From NCBI GenBank assembly GCA_021799315.1, contig JAJZAR010000069.1, positions 1 through 7,599 on the forward strand: 7,599 nucleotides of DNA, in the 5' to 3' direction. Origin of the DNA: Thermoplasmata archaeon (GTDB lineage Archaea > Thermoplasmatota > Thermoplasmata > Thermoplasmatales > Thermoplasmataceae). The position numbers and the translations under genes are program-made. How positions within the stretch are numbered: position 1 is the first letter of the stretch; each line of letters begins with the position of its first letter. The notes under the pieces are model-generated. The model was not told the DNA's origin. It saw only the letters and a list, made by a program, of their open reading frames with translations, and did not search any database. Positions 1 to 6,595 of the stretch are shown piece by piece.

Positions 1-292
1 GGGCTCTTATCAATGGTGACATTTCCGCAGTAATATTGTCTTTGTTCACAAGATATATTTTCATGGAGTCCATACGAATTATTGTGATAAAAATATATCG
101 CTTACCATGTTTAAGTTGAATTCCTTAAAATTAATATGAATACGACGATAAACATCACCGTTCATCCACAAACCAATTATCTTGATCTACATTGACCCCT
201 GTTTCATTAAAAAAATAACATTTACCATTTAATTTCTTTATGTGCGGGAATACAAAGATTAAAAAATCATAATAATTAATCTCCGAGAGTTA
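1..292 (-). pseudogene. Decayed transposase-like remnant (DDE/rve core), partial at left edge
   Basis: No intact gene is present, but the minus strand has protein-like stretches. After a TAA at 292-290, one frame reads 44 codons down to 158, ending in NWFVDER, then meets TGA at 157-155 and further stops at 133-131 and 127-125. The same frame reopens at 124 and runs off the left edge with GKRYIFITIIRMDSMKIYLV followed by NKDNITAEM. The gap is bridged in the +1 frame by DVYRRIHINFK, so a pair of compensating frameshifts fits. The order W-x-VDE, then GKRYxFxxII-x-x-DS, resembles the start of integrase-core (rve/DDE) transposases, where the D after W-x-V is the first catalytic acid. Family assignment is inference; no terminal inverted repeats or target duplication were found. 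A short functional ORF starting at the ATG at 73 and running off the left edge is the alternative. Confidence 0.45.
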
Positions 293-316
293 TGTAATTT
301 TAATGGATCAGGAGGA

Positions 317-401
317 TGCGGAGGGCCGGATTCGAACCGGCGAACCCCTACGGGAATGAACCCTGAATCCATCGCCTTTGACCTAGCTCGACAACCTCCG
401 C
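317..401 (-). tRNA. tRNA-Leu (CAG anticodon)
   Basis: Read on the minus strand this is an 85-nt class II tRNA. The acceptor stem GCGGAGG/CCTCCGC (401-395 with 324-318) pairs perfectly, with discriminator A at 317. The D stem is GTC/GGC and the loop contains the GG pair. The anticodon stem ATGGA/TTCAT closes a 7-nt loop TTCAGGG, with anticodon CAG at 365-363 and G37, as is usual for leucine. A 14-nt variable arm (355-342) can form CCC-GTA-GGG, and the T arm GCCGG-TTCGAAT-CCGGC is canonical. CCA is not encoded and must be added after transcription. There is no intron, since the anticodon loop is already seven bases. It decodes CUG codons. The gene is divergent from the downstream transporter and has no other tRNA beside it. 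Confidence 0.96.
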
Positions 402-426
402 TTAAAAGAGTAATATGATGATGAGA

Positions 427-437
427 TAAGTATTTTA
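427..437 (-). promoter_or_regulatory. Probable TATA box for tRNA-Leu
   Basis: On the minus strand TAAAATACTTA lies with its centre about 31 nt upstream of the first tRNA base. This is the expected place for an archaeal TBP site if transcription starts a few bases before the mature 5' end. It is inferred from position and AT-rich composition; no BRE consensus stands out. Confidence 0.4.
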
Positions 438-474
438 GGTTTGGTGGTAATACTGATTGTTGCATCTTGGGCAG

Positions 475-490
475 AAAAAAATAATTAATT
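475..490 (+). promoter_or_regulatory. Probable TATA-like element of the MMPL transporter gene
   Basis: An A-run followed by TAATTAATT lies about 15-30 nt before the ATG at 505. No Shine-Dalgarno-like GGAGG or GAGGT precedes that ATG, so a leaderless transcript driven from this element is the simplest reading. The element is AT-rich rather than a good consensus box. Confidence 0.35.
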
Positions 491-504
491 CGTAAAGCAT
501 TAAT

Positions 505-3500
505 ATGTTAATTAAATTCCCAAAGATGTTTGAATCATTTTTTGAGAATCTTGGGAAGAAAGTCTCAAAAAACAGTGGAAAAATAATAGTCATTTGGATA
601 GCGATTATTGTTATAATGAGTTATGGGGCCCTACTGGTTTTTTCCCATACTAATTTCAACATAACAAATGGATTTGGCTCTAGCAACACTATGTCAGGAA
701 CTGCCTCCAGCCAACTGGATAAATATTTCCCCAGTGGATCCACGTCTGGACCTGGAAGCAGTAATTCACTGATTATTGTGACCCAGAACATCTCAATCCA
801 GACTGCGAGCGGGGTAGGTAAACTAATAGAACTGGAAAAGTCATTAAATTCTACGCTAAGTAAATCGAAGAATTACACAGGTGTTCAGAGCATTTTGACA
901 ACAGAAAAGACAACTCTTTCTGGATTTACTAAAGGCATGTATAAATTGTATTCAGCTAACTATGGTGTTGTAGGAAATTTGAATGAGTTGGGTACAGCAG
1001 TTAACGCCTCCGCAAACATATTCCTTGGTGTTGAGGAAATTTACTCTGATACTTTTATTAAGGTTTATTCCAGCACAGCAAACTCACAAGAGTCTGAGTC
1101 GGTAGCTTACTCGACAACCATGAGCGAGATCAACAATTCCACCAATCCCCTTTCAGCATACGCCTCAGTTTTACACAATTTCACCAATATTTTTTCTAAA
1201 TATGTAAACACAACTGCATCGATCAGCCCTGCTAATATTATCAATACTGTCCAAAATGGTTCCATTGGAGCATCGCAAAATTCAACTTTCGTATCTGAGA
1301 TAAATGCATGTGCAGCGAAAGGTCCAGAATATTCATTTTTAAAGCTTTCCCCCAGTGTTATTGCATTGCAAAATTTCACGCAATGGATGGAACACCCTGT
1401 TGAAAATAATGTAGCCGAACTTATCACTATCTTCCAGGGTGAGGCTGGAGCAGCACTTAACTCTACACTATCATTGTTCACGACAGACAATACAACACTT
1501 CGTTCAGTGGCTCTGGAATCCTATTTACTATCTCAACCAGCTACGAGCCTTGAACTCAAGGAATTATCTTTAATTTTAACATCTCAGGCTGTAAACAAGG
1601 AATTCTATGGAAACCCAATCGTCGTTTCAAACCAAAAATATGTATTTCCATACCTGAGTAACATGGTTAACTACACTGAGAGCCAGAACAGCCATTCAAA
1701 TTCAACCCTTGATATTTTTTCAACGCAGTATCTGAATAGCCATGCCTTTTACCAAATGCCTGTAGGTCCATCAAATTATCTTTACCATAGTTTTGTTGGA
1801 TACAAATATTCTACAACTATGTTTATATTCACATTTTCAGGCAATTACAGTACAGCACTTGGAGATCAGGTATCCAGTATAGCTCACAATGTAACAACTG
1901 CGGTCCCGGGTAGTAAGGTTCTTGTAGCTGGAACAGCACAGATGGCCAGCCAATTGGAAGGAGAGATCATGTCTGGTCTGGTGAAAGCACTGGGTGCGGG
2001 TATAGTACTTTCCATTCTCATAGTTGGACTCTTTTTCAGGTCTCTGAAAGCTGCCTTCATGCCCATAATTATGTTTATGGCTGCAACTATTGTTTCTCTC
2101 GGTATCCTCGGTTATATGTACACTTTTGTACTTCACACAGAAGCATCTTTTATCACGCCAACGCTCCTACTCATATTTGTTCTCGGTCTCAGTAGTGATT
2201 ACACAGTGTATATGATGTCAAGATACAGGCATGAAATAAGAAAGAAAGCTGATCACCCAACAATCGTTTCCTCAAGATGGGCAGGTCACGCCATATTCAC
2301 ATCTGGACTGACTGTAGTGCTGTCTGAAGTTGCCCTCTGGCTTGCGAATGTGCCTTTCTTCAGTGACTCCGGATTTGCCAATGCAATAGGTGTCGCAGTT
2401 ACACTCATAGTAGCTAACACTCTACTACTTTCCATACTGCACAGATATGGTAAGAGGATTTTTAAGAAAGATGCGAACGCAAAAACCGCAGAAGTGCCCC
2501 ACCCCATAATGGATCGCGCTGGAAAGTTCTCCACAAAACACAAGACAGTAATGATTGTGGTATTCGTTGTCATAGCCCTTATAGGTCTGACAGTGTACAG
2601 TGACACGCCTTCAGGAATAGATATTCTCAAATTGCTCCCCAGTAGCCAGGCCATAACTGCCATAGAGGTTGTGAATAATACATTCGATGGCGATTTCTTT
2701 GAAAGGGGATACATGGTCGTTCAACTGCCCCAGCCGCTTATAACATCTAATAATCATTACAATTCAGCAGAAATGAGTACCATATATTCCATAGAAAACA
2801 GAACACTGGATAGTAAGGGCATTTCTCAGGTCTATGGACCGGGGAGACCCTTTGGTAATTATACGGGATATATGCCTTCGGACGTACCTGCATCCCAATT
2901 GGCGACCTATGTGAATCAATCAAATAGTTTCATAAGCAAAACCAATTCATCATATGTAGAAATAGTGTTTCAGACGTCTGACCTGGGTTGGGGTACCAAT
3001 GCCATAAACGCAGTTACAAATGTTTACCCCACAATTTCAAACACCACTGGCATGCCATCCACATACAAGGTGGAAATTGGAGGCACAACAGAGCAACTTG
3101 CAGACTCTCTCCATGTGACCAGAAGTTCCTTCAATGAACTATTACCAATCCTGGCAATAACCATATTTTTGATTCTACTCATACAGCTATCCTCAGCACT
3201 TACGCCCATCAGGCTGGTCTTAATGGTTCTTGCAGCAGTGCTCGTATCCCTTTCCATATCCTATGTTATATTCCATTACATACAGGGACTACCAGTTGTG
3301 ATCTTCATGCCCGTATTTGTGTTCATAACATTGCTTGCTGTGGGGGTTGATTATGATGTATTCATGATTACAAGGGTAAGAGAAGAAGTCATGAAAGGTG
3401 AGACTCTAAAGGATGCCATACACACCAGCGTCGCAGAGAATGGGGGAGTCATAATGCTATTGGGAACCTTGCTCTTTGTAACCTTTGCAGCCCTATATCT

Positions 3501-3657
3501 CAGCGCTATTCCCCTCATACAGGAAATTGGAATAGGTGTTGGTCTGGGGGTACTCATTGATACATTCATAAGCTGGCCATTTTTCATACCTGCAATTATG
3601 ATAATATTGGGCAAAAAGAACTGGTGGCCTTCAAAAATTGCTGTGAATAAAAAGTGA
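505..3657 (+). CDS. MMPL/RND-superfamily membrane transporter
   Basis: A 1050-residue protein with the two-fold repeated RND plan: TM1 (about 26-46), a large external domain (about 47-490), TM2-TM6 (495-511, 516-538, 550-571, 597-613, 624-645), TM7 (681-698), a second external domain (about 699-878), then TM8-TM12 (880-896, 902-924, 931-953, 980-1001, 1008-1035). Each half carries the Asp-Tyr pair of MmpL proteins, in LGLSSDYTVYMMSRYRHE (D565/Y566, TM4) and AVGVDYDVFMITRVREE (D949/Y950, TM10). In MmpL3 these residues form the proton relay, so a proton-driven exporter of lipid or other hydrophobic cargo is likely; the substrate is unknown. I count about 24 N-x-S/T sequons, all in the two external domains, which fits a glycosylated surface. 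The start could instead be M8 (ATG at 526). The gene is monocistronic. Confidence 0.9.
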   Translation: MLIKFPKMFESFFENLGKKVSKNSGKIIVIWIAIIVIMSYGALLVFSHTNFNITNGFGSSNTMSGTASSQLDKYFPSGSTSGPGSSNSLIIVTQNISIQTASGVGKLIELEKSLNSTLSKSKNYTGVQSILTTEKTTLSGFTKGMYKLYSANYGVVGNLNELGTAVNASANIFLGVEEIYSDTFIKVYSSTANSQESESVAYSTTMSEINNSTNPLSAYASVLHNFTNIFSKYVNTTASISPANIINTVQNGSIGASQNSTFVSEINACAAKGPEYSFLKLSPSVIALQNFTQWMEHPVENNVAELITIFQGEAGAALNSTLSLFTTDNTTLRSVALESYLLSQPATSLELKELSLILTSQAVNKEFYGNPIVVSNQKYVFPYLSNMVNYTESQNSHSNSTLDIFSTQYLNSHAFYQMPVGPSNYLYHSFVGYKYSTTMFIFTFSGNYSTALGDQVSSIAHNVTTAVPGSKVLVAGTAQMASQLEGEIMSGLVKALGAGIVLSILIVGLFFRSLKAAFMPIIMFMAATIVSLGILGYMYTFVLHTEASFITPTLLLIFVLGLSSDYTVYMMSRYRHEIRKKADHPTIVSSRWAGHAIFTSGLTVVLSEVALWLANVPFFSDSGFANAIGVAVTLIVANTLLLSILHRYGKRIFKKDANAKTAEVPHPIMDRAGKFSTKHKTVMIVVFVVIALIGLTVYSDTPSGIDILKLLPSSQAITAIEVVNNTFDGDFFERGYMVVQLPQPLITSNNHYNSAEMSTIYSIENRTLDSKGISQVYGPGRPFGNYTGYMPSDVPASQLATYVNQSNSFISKTNSSYVEIVFQTSDLGWGTNAINAVTNVYPTISNTTGMPSTYKVEIGGTTEQLADSLHVTRSSFNELLPILAITIFLILLIQLSSALTPIRLVLMVLAAVLVSLSISYVIFHYIQGLPVVIFMPVFVFITLLAVGVDYDVFMITRVREEVMKGETLKDAIHTSVAENGGVIMLLGTLLFVTFAALYLSAIPLIQEIGIGVGLGVLIDTFISWPFFIPAIMIILGKKNWWPSKIAVNKK

Positions 3658-3658
3658 G

Positions 3659-3666
3659 TTTTTTTT
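3659..3666 (+). terminator. Oligo-T terminator after the MMPL gene
   Basis: Eight consecutive T residues begin two bases after the transporter's TGA, matching the T-run termination of archaeal RNA polymerase. The convergent peroxiredoxin stop is only 14 bp away. Its own run of five T on the minus strand (complement of AAAAA at 3649-3653) lies inside the last codons of the transporter gene, so the two transcripts probably overlap at their 3' ends. Confidence 0.5.
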
Positions 3667-3671
3667 AAAAT

Positions 3672-4145
3672 TTAATTTAGTTTTTTCAGTTCTTCGTTTA
3701 TCTTTTTATAATCTGGTTCTTTACTTGGATCGTCTGATACCCATGCATAGGTAACCATGCCATTTTTATCAAGAACAAAAACGGACCTCTTAGCCACATC
3801 TAGTCTTGACAGACCAATGAAATTCTTGTGAACAATTCCTAGTTCATTAATAAGGTTCTTACCATGATCACTCAAAAGATCAAAATTCAAATTGTTAGCT
3901 TCTGCGAATTTTGCAAGTGCGAAGGGAGTGTCAACACTTATTGCAAGAACTTTCGCGTCGAGGTTGTTGAATCCGGTCATTGAATCTCTGAAAGCGCACA
4001 TTTCCTTTGTACATACGCCTGTGAAGGCTCCAGGGAAAAATGCTAGCACGACGTTTTTACCTTTATATTCTGATAATTTTCTCATTTTTGTTTTTATATC
4101 TGGCAGCTCAAATTCTGGTGCCATATCTCCCACTTTCAATACCAT
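3672..4145 (-). CDS. Peroxiredoxin, Bcp/PrxQ-like (AhpC/TSA family)
   Basis: A 157-residue thioredoxin-fold thiol peroxidase that reduces peroxides in the cytoplasm. The N-terminal VGDMAPEFELPD is typical of the family. The active-site block FFPGAFTGVCTKEMCAFRD holds the P-x3-T-x2-C signature, with Cys45 as peroxidatic cysteine and Thr42 beside it. Cys50, five residues on, matches the C-x4-C spacing of Bcp/PrxQ proteins and would act as resolving cysteine in an atypical 2-Cys cycle. R120, in KRSVFVLDKNG, is the probable conserved catalytic arginine. The start MVLKVGD at 4145 is chosen because the family begins there. The open frame continues upstream to 4250, but that stretch overlaps Dph6 and has no family-like sequence. 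The gene is divergent from Dph6 across a short shared promoter and convergent with the transporter. Confidence 0.93.
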   Translation of the reverse strand: MVLKVGDMAPEFELPDIKTKMRKLSEYKGKNVVLAFFPGAFTGVCTKEMCAFRDSMTGFNNLDAKVLAISVDTPFALAKFAEANNLNFDLLSDHGKNLINELGIVHKNFIGLSRLDVAKRSVFVLDKNGMVTYAWVSDDPSKEPDYKKINEELKKLN

Positions 4146-4188
4146 TATATCACCAGTATGATATATGATAAAGCTATTTAAGGTTATT
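4146..4188. promoter_or_regulatory. Compact bidirectional promoter, peroxiredoxin / Dph6
   Basis: Only 43 bp separate the two divergent start codons. The interval contains the tandem 7-mer TATGATA-TATGATA (4157-4170). On the plus strand ATATATG (4161-4167) lies 22-28 nt before the Dph6 ATG. On the minus strand CTTTATCA (4173-4166) lies about 21-28 nt before the peroxiredoxin ATG. Both distances fit leaderless transcription, so the two TBP sites would overlap and the two genes may compete for or share one site. Confidence 0.5.
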
Positions 4189-4830
4189 ATGAGAGCCATC
4201 TCACTTTTTTCTGGGGGAAAAGATTCTTTTCTTGCCACGCTTATTGCCATGGAACAGGGTATGAATGTGGTAAAGGCAATTGGAGTTCTCCCGAATGATT
4301 ACTCAGATATGTTCCATTTCCAAAATGCATCAATTTCAGGTAAGTTAGCCTCTTCTTTGCTTAATCTCAATCATGTGTATATTAGAGAAAATAATTTTGA
4401 AAATGATATTAAGGACATCATAAGGAAGGAAAATGCAGAAGTGCTAATCAGTGGGGCCATTGGCTCTAATTTTCAAAAAACTAAGATTGAACAATTATGC
4501 ACTGAAATGGGTATAATTTCATACACGCCCCTGTGGCTCCTTGACCAGAATCTCGAGTTGCAGGCCGTCATTAGCTCGGGAATCAGAGCTATGATCATTT
4601 CCGTTTCCGCTGAAGGACTGTCAAATTTGGACCTTGGAAAAACCATTGATCCAGATCTAATTGAGAAACTGAATCAGCTTAATAAAAAGTACAGAATAAA
4701 TGTCGCCGGAGAAGGGGGCGAATACGAGTCTCTTGTTACAGGCTATTTGAATTCACAGGTTCATTTGAAAAAATTCCACGATGAGACAATAGGATCAATG
4801 CATATCAGAATGGTCGATGAGATAGACTGA
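4189..4830 (+). CDS. dph6: Diphthine--ammonia ligase (Dph6-type ATP pyrophosphatase)
   Basis: A 213-residue enzyme of the adenine nucleotide alpha-hydrolase superfamily. In this family ATP is used to amidate diphthine on elongation factor 2, the last step in making diphthamide. The PP-loop SGGKDS (8-13) at the very N-terminus binds ATP. The middle has the family block ISGAIGSNFQKTKIE (87-101) followed by TPLW, and the C-terminal part has the diagnostic GEGGEYES (174-181). The start at 4189 (MRAISLFSGGKDS) matches the family, whose members begin a few residues before the PP-loop. An in-frame ATG at 4165 would add eight residues (MIKLFKVI), but it falls inside the predicted TATA element. The gene stands alone on the plus strand, divergent from the peroxiredoxin and convergent with the radical SAM gene. 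No other diphthamide gene is nearby. Confidence 0.9.
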   Translation: MRAISLFSGGKDSFLATLIAMEQGMNVVKAIGVLPNDYSDMFHFQNASISGKLASSLLNLNHVYIRENNFENDIKDIIRKENAEVLISGAIGSNFQKTKIEQLCTEMGIISYTPLWLLDQNLELQAVISSGIRAMIISVSAEGLSNLDLGKTIDPDLIEKLNQLNKKYRINVAGEGGEYESLVTGYLNSQVHLKKFHDETIGSMHIRMVDEID

Positions 4831-4832
4831 AA

Positions 4833-4850
4833 GTTTTACCTTTATTTATA
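4833..4850 (+). terminator. T-rich termination region after Dph6
   Basis: AAGTTTTACCTTTATTTA follows the Dph6 TGA by two bases, giving T4 and two T3 stretches. No hairpin is evident. The rest of the 76-bp interval up to 4906 holds no further gene. Confidence 0.35.
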
Positions 4851-4873
4851 CGATTAAGCTGATGTGTAGTAAC

Positions 4874-4879
4874 AAAAAA
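4874..4879 (-). terminator. Oligo-T terminator after the radical SAM gene
   Basis: On the minus strand a run of six T lies about 28 nt past the TAA of the radical SAM gene, in an AT-rich stretch. It is the likeliest stop site for that transcript and lies between the two convergent genes. Confidence 0.4.
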
Positions 4880-4906
4880 TTGAGATTATTAAAAGATTTC
4901 CATGTA

Positions 4907-5965
4907 TTAAATTTTTACTCTTTCCACTTCTATGGCATCCCATGTTGGATATTCCTCAACCTGATAGATATCAAATTCAATTTTTCCCTTCAGGTCATCA
5001 ATAATCCATGGAGCTACCTCAACTCTTCTCCTTGCCGAATTGATCTGCATCTCACTCCTTGGAATTCCCAATGCCATAAGTGATGCTACAATCTCTTCGA
5101 TTTTGCCTCCTTCTACAACTCCTTTGACAACAGTGCCATCATCTGTAACAACATCAATTGGCCTCGCGACATTCTTTGCTCTTCTCTTCAGTCTGTTCTT
5201 TAACTGAACACCATCCTTGAAAGATGCAGAACAATAGTGCACTGTGAAATCCTTGGATTCCCTTACCATCTGAATGGCAAGTTCCTGTGAATCTTTGGCT
5301 CCAGATTCAACATCATTCTTTACTTCATAGTTTCTTCCAAGAAGATTTCCATAGTTTGTTTCAGAGAACTCAAGCTCATTCAGATTGATGAAATCCAGAT
5401 CCATTCGTCTTGAGAAATCTATGAGTTCTCTTGTATCTTCGATTCTGCCAGGTAAACTGGGTACTTCAATACCGACACTCATGCCCATATCTCTGGCCCA
5501 TTCTATTCTCTTCTTGAATATTGATTTGTCCATATATCTCCATATCTCTTCCGGAGGATGGAAACGTATTTCGTCAAGGCCAGCCTTCCCAACAGCTTCT
5601 ATCGCTTCCTTGCTTCCACTGATAGTGTATAGATGAATGTGATGGGAATTGCCAAACTCCTCTTTCAAAATCTTGATATAATCAGATGTTCGTTCATAAA
5701 ATTTTAAAGGATCTCCACCGGTTATTCCCGTTCCTGTAGCCTGGATCATTTTTGCTTCCAAAATAGCATCCTTCATATTTCTCAGTGGCATTTCATCTGC
5801 ATACATCACATCCTTCATCTTCTTCGGCTCAGAGATAGGACAGTAGAAACACTTTGCATCGCAAATACCGGACACAAAGAGAACCATCTTAGCCCCCTTA
5901 GCACACATTGTGCATCCAAGAGGAAGAGTTCCATTATATACAGATTTTCCAGGGAGACTTTTCAT
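4907..5965 (-). CDS. Uncharacterised radical SAM enzyme (COG2108-like)
   Basis: A 352-residue protein with the radical SAM cluster motif C35-x3-C39-x2-C42 in SGICDAKCFYCPIS, and TGGDPL at 82-87 as its version of the SAM-binding GGEP motif. An additional CxxC (C18, C21, in LGCTMCAKGAKMVLFV) precedes the core, and a further cysteine (C245, in HYCSASFKDGVQ) sits late in the barrel. These could bind a second metal or cluster, but that is inference. The last 75 residues or so look like a small appended domain. The layout resembles an archaeal group I recall as COG2108, related to pyruvate-formate-lyase activating enzymes and of unknown substrate. The start at 5965 is supported by a TATA box about 24 nt upstream and no SD. 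It has its own promoter, so it need not be co-expressed with purB. Confidence 0.88.
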   Translation of the reverse strand: MKSLPGKSVYNGTLPLGCTMCAKGAKMVLFVSGICDAKCFYCPISEPKKMKDVMYADEMPLRNMKDAILEAKMIQATGTGITGGDPLKFYERTSDYIKILKEEFGNSHHIHLYTISGSKEAIEAVGKAGLDEIRFHPPEEIWRYMDKSIFKKRIEWARDMGMSVGIEVPSLPGRIEDTRELIDFSRRMDLDFINLNELEFSETNYGNLLGRNYEVKNDVESGAKDSQELAIQMVRESKDFTVHYCSASFKDGVQLKNRLKRRAKNVARPIDVVTDDGTVVKGVVEGGKIEEIVASLMALGIPRSEMQINSARRRVEVAPWIIDDLKGKIEFDIYQVEEYPTWDAIEVERVKI

Positions 5966-5984
5966 ATAGCCAGTTATGTTTCTT

Positions 5985-5994
5985 AAATATAAAA
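5985..5994 (-). promoter_or_regulatory. TATA box of the radical SAM gene
   Basis: On the minus strand TTTTATATTT is centred about 24 nt before the ATG at 5965. It is the best archaeal box A in the window. The spacing puts the transcription start at or next to the A of ATG, so the mRNA is probably leaderless. It lies in the 54-bp gap after the winged-helix gene stop. Confidence 0.65.
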
Positions 5995-6019
5995 GCGTTC
6001 CATGAGGAATATTTACAAT

Positions 6020-6595
6020 TCAGATCTCTTCAAGAGTGGTTTGGTCATCATCTACGACCGGATTTTCTTTCAGATCTTTCATTCCATCCAGAAGCAGCAC
6101 CCTCAATTCCCTCAGTAAATTTATATTATTAACATTCTCAGGTTCAACAATCATGTCAGTTTCTGGTATTTCTATCCCGAGCTCTTGAAAGGATTTAATG
6201 AACTGGGTTTTCTTGGGAGAGACTGCCTTTTTATATCTCTTAGGAAGATCTACCTCACATAGTTCAAGTTCTCTGATAAATACAGGTCTTCGGAATAGAT
6301 GGAATAGAAGGGCCAGGCACTGATCTCCCTGATCCTCTCTGAAAATTTCCTTGACAACCTTTCCAATTTTTCTATACATTGTTACGGTACCTTTCTGGTT
6401 TATGGAATAAACCTTAGAAGGTTTGATCTCCTTAACCTTCAAAATTCCAGAGTCAACCATGGAACTGAGATACCCTGAAAGAGCCAACCTATGCATTTTT
6501 TGATTTTTATTTTCCAGCTCCTTTTTGATCCCGGATATGGACATTTCAGTGTTCTTAAGAATCTGAACAATCATGTTCTGAACGGAATTTGACAT
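6020..6595 (-). CDS. Winged-helix DNA-binding protein, coupled to purB
   Basis: A 191-residue protein that I do not recognise as a named family. Residues 4-64 read as a winged helix-turn-helix: helix at 4-14, helix at 19-27, likely recognition helix at 33-49, then a wing ending in KPSKVYSI. The remaining 120 or so residues have a mixed helical pattern with no motif I can name, and the tail is acidic (VVDDDQTTLEEI). The ATG at 6595 overlaps the purB TGA (TGATG), and GAGGT (6607-6603) lies 7 nt upstream, a good archaeal Shine-Dalgarno, so translation is coupled to purB. A GTG at 6598 is a possible start, but its spacing to the SD is shorter. A role as transcription factor, perhaps for purine genes, is inferred from fold and context only. 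Confidence 0.8.
   Translation of the reverse strand: MSNSVQNMIVQILKNTEMSISGIKKELENKNQKMHRLALSGYLSSMVDSGILKVKEIKPSKVYSINQKGTVTMYRKIGKVVKEIFREDQGDQCLALLFHLFRRPVFIRELELCEVDLPKRYKKAVSPKKTQFIKSFQELGIEIPETDMIVEPENVNNINLLRELRVLLLDGMKDLKENPVVDDDQTTLEEI

Noticed and set aside
317..401. Possible intron in the tRNA because of its 85-nt length
   Set aside because: The extra length is the class II variable arm of tRNA-Leu; the anticodon loop is exactly seven bases.
259..465. Minus-strand 68-codon open frame spanning the tRNA
   Set aside because: Most of it is tRNA-Leu sequence, so the open frame is incidental.
1107..2714. Several minus-strand open frames of about 60-142 codons within the transporter gene
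   Set aside because: They lie wholly inside the long plus-strand frame, which has clear transporter motifs, and their translations show no domain, promoter or SD.
3892..4161. Plus-strand 89-codon open frame opposite the peroxiredoxin
   Set aside because: It is antisense to the conserved active-site region and has no recognisable protein features.
4157..4170. Tandem TATGATA as the start of a CRISPR-like or larger repeat array
   Set aside because: Only two 7-bp copies exist and nothing similar recurs elsewhere; it is better read as TATA-rich promoter sequence.
4146..4250. N-terminal extension of the peroxiredoxin by 35 residues
   Set aside because: It would run across the divergent promoter into the Dph6 PP-loop codons, and it lacks family-like sequence; MVLKVGD at 4145 is the usual start.
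4862..5083. Plus-strand 73-codon open frame over the end of the radical SAM gene
   Set aside because: It is the reverse shadow of conserved minus-strand codons, and its Phe/Leu/Tyr-rich translation resembles no known protein.
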